From positions 141,584 to 205,583 of the forward strand of contig NZ_LMDW01000012.1 of NCBI RefSeq assembly GCF_001425205.1: a DNA stretch of 64,000 bases, read 5' to 3'. Below, in pieces: positions 59,086 through 64,000 of this stretch. A program made the position numbers and the translations under genes. Every line of letters starts with the position of its first letter. Within the stretch, counting starts at the first letter, position 1. The notes below the pieces were generated by a model. It saw only the letters and a list, made by a program, of their open reading frames with translations, was not told the origin of the DNA and did not search any database. The DNA comes from Variovorax sp. Root411. Its GTDB lineage: Bacteria > Pseudomonadota > Gammaproteobacteria > Burkholderiales > Burkholderiaceae_C.

Positions 59086-60239
59086 CAAGCTGCCCGCTTC
59101 TGCGAAGCCGCCGCGAAGCGCCCGATGGAGAAGCTCTCGATCGGCGTCGACGTGCGGCCGGTGGCAATCAGCTCGGCCATGGTCTCGCCCACGCCGGGGC
59201 TGATCGCGAAGCCCTCGCCGCAGAAGCCGAAGGCGTAGTGCAGGCCGGGCACACGGGCGCTGGGTCCCATCACCGGCTGCCAGTCGGCGATGTAGCCTTC
59301 GATGCCGCTCCACACGCGGATCAGCTGCACGTGTTCGAACGCCGGCACCACGCGGCGCAGCTCGCGCATCTGGCGCAGCACGTTGTCGGGCTTGACGTAG
59401 GCGCGGATACGGTCCGCGTGCGCCGGCCCCTTGAAGCCGCCGCCGAAGACGATGTTGCCGCGCGAGATCTGGCGGAAGTACAGCCCCTCCTGCTCGATCG
59501 GCGAGGAGACACCGATCGACGGACCTATCGCATAGGGCAGAGGTTCGGTCACGCCCATCTGCGGTCCGCGCGCCTCCATCGGCACGGGCTCGCCGAACTG
59601 CTCGGCCATGCGATTCGACCAGGCGCCGCAGGCCACCAGCAGCTGCGGCGCGCGAAAGCGCCGGCCGTCCGCGGTGTGCGCCGCGAAGCCCCCGCCGTCA
59701 CGCTCCACCTTCATCACCTCGGCATGCTCGACGATGTTCGCGCCCGCGCGCCGCGCCGCCCGTGCGAAGGCTGGTCCGGCCAGGCGCGGGTTGGCATGGC
59801 CGTCGTTCGGCGACAGCGAACCGCTCACCACCTCGGGCGCGAAGATGCCCCAGCGCTCGCGCAGCTGCGCGGCGCTGAAGAGCTCCAGGTCGAGGCCGAG
59901 CGGCTTCACGTCTCTCGCGTGCTGCTCGAGCACCGCGGCCTGCTGCTCGGTGTAGCAGACGCGCAGGTGGCCATAGGGCACGAACTCCAGGTCTTCGCCG
60001 AGCAGTTCGTTCACGCGGCCCCAGACGGCGCGCGCGCGGTTGGCCAGCGGCATCTGCGCGAGCACCCGGCCCTGGCGGCGCACGTTGCCGAAGTTGGTGC
60101 CGCTGGCCTGGCGGCCCACCAGTTCGCGCTCGAGCAGCGTGACCGACAGGCCGTGCTGGCGGCGCAGGAAGAAGGCGGCGGTGGTGCCCATCAGGCCCCC
60201 GCCGAGCACCAGCACGTCGGTGTCGGTGGTTTCGCTCAT
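59085..60239 (-). CDS. DAO-family FAD oxidoreductase (HcnC / opine-oxidase subunit B-like)
   Basis: 384 aa D-amino-acid/sarcosine-oxidase-type flavoprotein. N-terminal FAD motif VLVLGGGLMGTTAAFFLR (residues about 9-26), and the C-terminal SGIEGYIADWQPVMG and FGFCGEGFAISPGVGE typical of DAO enzymes. It probably abstracts hydride from a C-N bond of an amino acid, iminodiacid or opine. ATG at 60239 overlaps the upstream stop (ATGA). Third gene of the set 61642-62022, 60236-61636, 59085-60239. Confidence 0.85.
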   Translation of the reverse strand: MSETTDTDVLVLGGGLMGTTAAFFLRRQHGLSVTLLERELVGRQASGTNFGNVRRQGRVLAQMPLANRARAVWGRVNELLGEDLEFVPYGHLRVCYTEQQAAVLEQHARDVKPLGLDLELFSAAQLRERWGIFAPEVVSGSLSPNDGHANPRLAGPAFARAARRAGANIVEHAEVMKVERDGGGFAAHTADGRRFRAPQLLVACGAWSNRMAEQFGEPVPMEARGPQMGVTEPLPYAIGPSIGVSSPIEQEGLYFRQISRGNIVFGGGFKGPAHADRIRAYVKPDNVLRQMRELRRVVPAFEHVQLIRVWSGIEGYIADWQPVMGPSARVPGLHYAFGFCGEGFAISPGVGETMAELIATGRTSTPIESFSIGRFAAASQKRAA

Positions 60240-61636
60240 GGACTCACCTCACGCGTATTCATCATCAGTGGCTTGACCGGCGCCTGCGAACGCAGGCGCC
60301 CCACCAGTTGCACCGGCACGCCGCTGGCCTGCGCCACGATCTCCGCCGACGCATGGCCGCAGAAACGGCCCTGGCAGCGCCCCATGCCGACGCGGCTGAA
60401 GGCCTTGGCGCGATTGACTTCGTGGCTGTCCATCTCGTTGACGCAGCGGCGCAGTTCGCCCGCCGTCACGGCTTCGCAGCGGCACACGACCGCCTCGTCG
60501 GGCAGTGCCGCGGCCTGTGCATACGGCCACGGAAAGGCGCGCGCGAGGCCTTCGCGGAAGCGGTTCATCTGCGCCAGCGTGCGGCGCAGCGCGGCGGACT
60601 CCGCGTCGTAGAGCGCGCGGCCCTGCGCATGGCCGAGGTCGGCCAGCGCCGCGAGCGCGGCCAGCCGGCCGGCGGCCTCGGCGCCGTCGGCACCGAGGAT
60701 GCGGACGCCATCGCCGGCCAGGTACACGTCGCGCGTGCTGCTGCGGCCGTCGGCATCGATGCGCGGCAGCCACTGTCGGCTCACGGGTTCGAAGTCGAAC
60801 TCGCAGCGCGCGAGATCGGCCAACTGCGTCTCGGCGCGCAGGTGCCAGCCAAGGCCGACGGCATCGCACGCGAAGCGCTGCTCGCGCCCCTGGGCATCGC
60901 GCACGGCGACGGCCTGCACGCCGAGGCTGTCGTCGCCATCGATGGCGAGCGGCACCACGCCTTGCAGCACCGGCACGCCCGCACTGCGCAGCCCGCGGAT
61001 CAGCGCGAGTCCGCGCAGCGCCAGCCGTGGCCGCGCGAGCAGCCCGCGCACGGCACTCCAGGACTTGGTGGCCGGCGCGGTGTCGAGCACCGCCGCCACC
61101 TGCGCGCCGGCCTGCACGTACTGCGAGGCCACGAGATACAGCAGCGGACCGCTGCCCATGAAGACCACGCGCGAACCGATGGCGCAGGCCTGCGCCTTCA
61201 GCGCGATCTGCGAGGCGCCCAGGCTGTAGCAGCCGGCGCGGTGCCAGCCCGCCACTGGCATCAGGCGGTCGGTCGCGCCGCTGCAGACCAGCAAGGCATC
61301 GAATGGCAGTTCGTGCGGCTCGCCGGCATGCACGACGTGCAGCGCGCCCTCGCTCACATTCCAGGCCAGCGTCTCGCCGCGGTAGTCGATGTGGGCGCGC
61401 AGCGCGTCGAAGTCGTGGTGCAGCGCCTGTGCCTTCGCGGCTTCGGTGCCGTAGAGCTTGGCATAGGGCCGCTTGAAGCCTTCGGGCTGGCGGCGGTAGA
61501 TCTGTCCGCCGTCGCGCCGGCCTTCGTCCACCACCACGGGCCGCACGCCGGCGCGCACCAGCGCCTGCGCGGCGCGCACGCCCGCGGGGCCGGTGCCGAC
61601 CACGACGATGCGCGGCGAAGGCGAAGTCGGAGGCAT
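60236..61636 (-). CDS. NAD(P)/FAD-dependent oxidoreductase with BFD-like [2Fe-2S] domain (HcnB-like)
   Basis: 466 aa. FAD motif VVVGTGPAGVRAAQALVRAG (residues about 10-30); a pyridine nucleotide fold in the middle (VVFMGSGPLLYLVAS). The C-terminal BFD-like cluster Cys pattern is CRC at 385/387 and CQGRFC at 421/426. This is the electron-carrying large subunit seen in HcnB and in nopaline/octopine oxidase subunit A. ATG at 61636; a GTG at 61645 in a GTGA overlap with the upstream gene is an alternative. Overlaps the downstream gene by 4 bp. Confidence 0.85.
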   Translation of the reverse strand: MPPTSPSPRIVVVGTGPAGVRAAQALVRAGVRPVVVDEGRRDGGQIYRRQPEGFKRPYAKLYGTEAAKAQALHHDFDALRAHIDYRGETLAWNVSEGALHVVHAGEPHELPFDALLVCSGATDRLMPVAGWHRAGCYSLGASQIALKAQACAIGSRVVFMGSGPLLYLVASQYVQAGAQVAAVLDTAPATKSWSAVRGLLARPRLALRGLALIRGLRSAGVPVLQGVVPLAIDGDDSLGVQAVAVRDAQGREQRFACDAVGLGWHLRAETQLADLARCEFDFEPVSRQWLPRIDADGRSSTRDVYLAGDGVRILGADGAEAAGRLAALAALADLGHAQGRALYDAESAALRRTLAQMNRFREGLARAFPWPYAQAAALPDEAVVCRCEAVTAGELRRCVNEMDSHEVNRAKAFSRVGMGRCQGRFCGHASAEIVAQASGVPVQLVGRLRSQAPVKPLMMNTREVSP

Positions 61637-61641
61637 CGCGC

Positions 61642-62022
61642 TCACCGCACGGCCGCCGCGGCGCCGCGCGCCAGCAGCTGCTGCAGGTCGGGCGTGGCGG
61701 CCCAATGGGCCGCGGGCGGCCGCGTGAGCACCGACATCCCCGCCTCGACGGGCGTCGAGCAGGCGCGCAGCCGCTCGCCCGCCGGCGTCCACACCCAGCA
61801 ATCCTGGCAGGCGCCCATCAGGCAGAAGCCGGCGCGCGGCCCGTCGCCGAACTCGCTGTCGCGCACGCGCCGTCCGCTGCTCAGCAGCGCCACCAGCAGG
61901 GTGTCGCCGGCCAGCGCGGTGCGGGCTTCGCCGTCGATGTACAGGGTCAACGCGGGCCGGTCGGTCTCCGCGAGCCGCACGAAGCGGGTGGGCAAAGGAG
62001 AGGGAGGGCGGGTTTCGGGCAT
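61642..62022 (-). CDS. (2Fe-2S)-binding subunit (HcnA-like)
   Basis: 126 aa. The small ferredoxin-like fold has Cys at 67, 72, 75 and 88 (FCLMGACQDCWVW ... RAC), the HcnA-type pattern. It feeds electrons within a heterotrimer with the two downstream flavoproteins. ATG at 62022, 20 bp after the Lrp gene on the same strand. Gene order matches hcnABC, but so do D-hydroxyproline and opine dehydrogenases, so I do not infer cyanide production. Confidence 0.85.
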   Translation of the reverse strand: MPETRPPSPLPTRFVRLAETDRPALTLYIDGEARTALAGDTLLVALLSSGRRVRDSEFGDGPRAGFCLMGACQDCWVWTPAGERLRACSTPVEAGMSVLTRPPAAHWAATPDLQQLLARGAAAAVR

Positions 62023-62041
62023 GGACGGATGAAGGCGCCGG

Positions 62042-62536
62042 TCAGCGCTCGTGAGGAAAAAGCCGTTCGATCGGACAGTGCGTCTTGATGAACGGCGACT
62101 TGATGACGATGTAGCTGAAGTACTTCGCGATGCCGATGTTGCGTTCGAGCAGCCCCTCGATCACTTCCTGGTAGTGGTTCACGCCGCGCGTGAGGAAGCG
62201 CAGCAGGTAGTCGTAGCCGCCGCTGACGAGGTGGCATTCGAGCACCTCGTCGACCTCGCGGATCGCGGCCTCGAAGCGCACGAAGTCCTCGCGGTGGTGG
62301 TCCGACAGCGTGACCTCGGTGAACACGGTCAGCGTGTCGCCGAGCTTTTCGAGCCGCAGGTGCGCGCCATAGCCCGCGATATAGCCGGCCTGCTCCAGCC
62401 GCTTCACGCGGATCAGGCAGGGGCTGGGCGACAACCCGACCGCATCCGCCAGGTCGACGTTGGTCATGCGCCCGTTCTTCTGCAGTTGGGCGAGGATGCG
62501 CAGGTCGAGTCGGTCGATCTTGAAAGCTTCTGACAT
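62042..62536 (-). CDS. Lrp/AsnC-family transcriptional regulator
   Basis: 164 aa. N-terminal helix-turn-helix (residues about 5-60; RLDLRILAQLQKNGRMTNVD, AVGLSPSPCLIRVKRLEQAG) followed by the RAM ligand-binding domain (VLECHLVSGGYDYLLRFLTR). It likely senses an amino acid and controls the neighbouring aminotransferase and flavo-dehydrogenase genes. It is 76 bp downstream of the aminotransferase and 19 bp upstream of the 2Fe-2S gene on the same strand. Confidence 0.92.
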   Translation of the reverse strand: MSEAFKIDRLDLRILAQLQKNGRMTNVDLADAVGLSPSPCLIRVKRLEQAGYIAGYGAHLRLEKLGDTLTVFTEVTLSDHHREDFVRFEAAIREVDEVLECHLVSGGYDYLLRFLTRGVNHYQEVIEGLLERNIGIAKYFSYIVIKSPFIKTHCPIERLFPHER

Positions 62537-62612
62537 CGCGGTGCCTGGAGAGAAGGAAGGTCCGATTCTGCGTCGCCGCCGGGTCTTGCGGAGCTTTTGT
62601 GCGCCGGCTTGT

Positions 62613-64000
62613 TCAGGCCGCCAGCGCGGCGCGAACGTCGGGCGCGTCGAGCACTTCGTCGAGCGTCTTCTTCAGCCGTGCGAACAGCTGCGCGAACTCG
62701 TCCTCGGTGAAGGTGAGCGCGGGCGCAAAGCCGAGGACGTGGTCGCCGAAGGCGCGGAATACCAGGCCGTTGCGGTAGGCGGCGGCGAAGATGCGCTCGG
62801 GCAGTCCAAGCGATGCGTCGAAGCCGCGCTTGCTCGCCTTGTCGCTCACCAGATCCAGCGCGCCCAGCAGGCCGCGGTGGCGGGCGTCGCCCACCAGCGG
62901 ATGGGCACGCAGCGCGTCGAGCCCGGCCGCAAAGTGCGCCGCACCGCGCTGGCCGTTGGCGAGCACGCCGCCCTCTTCGTAGAGCCGCAGCACCTCGAGC
63001 GCGACCGCCGCACTGACCGGGTGCGCCGAATACGTCGCGCCGTGTCCGACGAGGGCGCCTTCGGGCACGCCGTCGGCGATGCCGGCATAGACCTTCTCCG
63101 ACATCATCGTGGCGCCCATCGGCACGTAGCCGGCGGTCAGGCCCTTGGCCATGGTCATGAGGTCGGGTTCCACGCCTTCGGCCTCGCAGGCGAACATCGG
63201 GCCGGTGCGGCCGAAGCCGGTGATGACCTCGTCCACCACGAAGAGGATGTCGAGCTCGCGCGCAGCCTCGCGCATGGCCTTGAGCCAGCCCTTGGGCGGC
63301 ACGATGACGCCGCCCGAGCCCTGGATCGGCTCGCAGAAGAATGCGGCCACGTTGTCCGCGCCCAGCTCGGCCACCTTGGCGCGCAGCGACGCGACCGATG
63401 CGGCGATCAGTGTTTGCGCGTCGGTCCCGTCCGGCTGGCGGTACGGATTCGGCGAAGGAATGTAGTGCTGCGTTGGCAGCGGCAGGTCGAAGCCGCGGTG
63501 GAAGGCCGGCAGCGCGGTCAGGCCCGCGCCGGTGGACGACGAGCCGTGGTAGCCGCGCTCCAGCGCGATGAAGTGCTTCTTCGACGGCCGGCCGGTCGCG
63601 TTGTAGTGCTGCACGATGAAGCGCACGGCGGCATCGACCGCCTCCGAGCCACCCAGCGTGAGGTACACGCGGGTCAGCGATGCGGGCGTGATCTGCACCA
63701 GCTTTTCGGCAAGGCGGATGGCCGGCTCGCTGCTGAAGTGGAAATAGCCGGTCGCGTAGGGCAGCCGGCGCATCTGTTCGGCCGCGGCCTGCACCACGCT
63801 CTCCTGCCCGTAGCCCACGTTCACGCACCACAGGCCGGCGAAGGCGTCGAGCAGCTCGTGGCCGTTGCTGTCGGTCAGCCAGGCGCCGCGGCCCGAGGCC
63901 AGCACGGTGGGGCCGCGCTGCTCGTGCACGCGCCAGGGCGAGACGGGGTGGATCAAGTGCGCGCGGTCGATCGCGTCGAGCGCGGCTTGGTGAGGCAATG
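62613..64000 (-). CDS. Class III (omega) aminotransferase, PLP-dependent (5' end may be off-window)
   Basis: At least 461 aa. Fold-type I class III signature: LFVVDEVITGFGRTG and the PLP Lys in MTMAKGLTAGYVPMGATM. Such enzymes transfer amino groups of omega-amino acids, beta-alanine, 4-aminobutyrate or polyamines to pyruvate or 2-oxoglutarate; the substrate is not determined. The reading frame is open to the window edge; the first in-window start is a TTG at 63998 (reading PHQAALDAIDRAHLIHPVSP), so the true N-terminus may lie a few residues beyond base 64000. First gene of the group. Confidence 0.88.
   Translation of the reverse strand, partial: LPHQAALDAIDRAHLIHPVSPWRVHEQRGPTVLASGRGAWLTDSNGHELLDAFAGLWCVNVGYGQESVVQAAAEQMRRLPYATGYFHFSSEPAIRLAEKLVQITPASLTRVYLTLGGSEAVDAAVRFIVQHYNATGRPSKKHFIALERGYHGSSSTGAGLTALPAFHRGFDLPLPTQHYIPSPNPYRQPDGTDAQTLIAASVASLRAKVAELGADNVAAFFCEPIQGSGGVIVPPKGWLKAMREAARELDILFVVDEVITGFGRTGPMFACEAEGVEPDLMTMAKGLTAGYVPMGATMMSEKVYAGIADGVPEGALVGHGATYSAHPVSAAVALEVLRLYEEGGVLANGQRGAAHFAAGLDALRAHPLVGDARHRGLLGALDLVSDKASKRGFDASLGLPERIFAAAYRNGLVFRAFGDHVLGFAPALTFTEDEFAQLFARLKKTLDEVLDAPDVRAALAA

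Noticed and set aside
59085-62022. Naming the three flavo-dehydrogenase genes hcnABC
   Set aside because: The domain order fits, but so do opine, D-hydroxyproline and related dehydrogenases; nothing in the sequence decides for cyanide synthesis.

Overview
The window is about 66-68% GC and looks like a chromosomal segment of a Comamonadaceae betaproteobacterium, most probably Variovorax or a close relative. The evidence is the gene orders leuS-lptE-holA-proA, exbD-exbB-dapB-bamE/fur and hpf-ptsN-hprK, the Bug-type solute receptor, and the REP-like intergenic repeats typical of that family. Almost every base is coding. I see no rRNA, tRNA, CRISPR array, prophage or complete insertion sequence.

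Layout. (1) 1-7095, minus strand: leuS, lptE, holA, proA, gshA (translation, LPS export, replication, proline and glutathione synthesis). (2) 7201-11798: a Bug solute-binding protein overlapping an opine-dehydrogenase-like gene, converging on a three-gene translationally coupled operon (flavin monooxygenase, CMD-domain protein, AhpD-like protein). (3) 11892-24250, plus strand: a complete glycogen island in the order GH13 alpha-glucosidase, glgB, glgX, glgC, glgA, glgP. Its spacers carry large inverted-repeat elements, including a roughly 590-bp near-palindrome between glgB and glgX. (4) 24391-32256: ExbD/ExbB, DapB, BamE, Fur, HprK, PtsN, Hpf and a UvrD-type helicase. (5) 32354-35047: CorA with a short upstream leader ORF, a DUF1275 membrane protein, and MTA/SAH nucleosidase. 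(6) 35051-45460, minus strand: the dipeptide ABC transporter dppBCDFA, a FadD-type ligase, and the three-subunit proton-translocating transhydrogenase. (7) 45900-53763: an orphan OmpR-type regulator, a DUF4019 protein, a Nudix hydrolase and mnmA, a second acyl-CoA ligase, a luciferase-like monooxygenase, two uncharacterised proteins and a small secreted Ala-rich repeat protein. (8) 53961-54811: remains of an ECF-type (BioMN/CbiQO-like) transporter destroyed by frameshift and deletions. (9) 54865-64000: an M14 carboxypeptidase, a YebC/PmpR protein, two HAD type II hydrolases, and a catabolic cluster made of an HcnABC/opine-oxidase-like heterotrimeric flavo-dehydrogenase, an Lrp/AsnC regulator and a class III aminotransferase.

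How the genes work together. The glycogen island holds synthesis (GlgC, GlgA, GlgB) and breakdown (GlgP, GlgX, GH13) on one strand. The hpf-ptsN-hprK block is the nitrogen-PTS/HPr-kinase control module. The right-hand cluster reads as uptake-independent oxidation and transamination of an amino acid, D-amino acid or opine-like amine under an Lrp-type sensor.

I did not find an obviously new defence or mobile system. The most unusual content is the nested palindromic repeat elements in the glycogen island, the freshly decayed ECF transporter, REP sequence recruited into the 3' end of holA, and a possible leader peptide upstream of corA.
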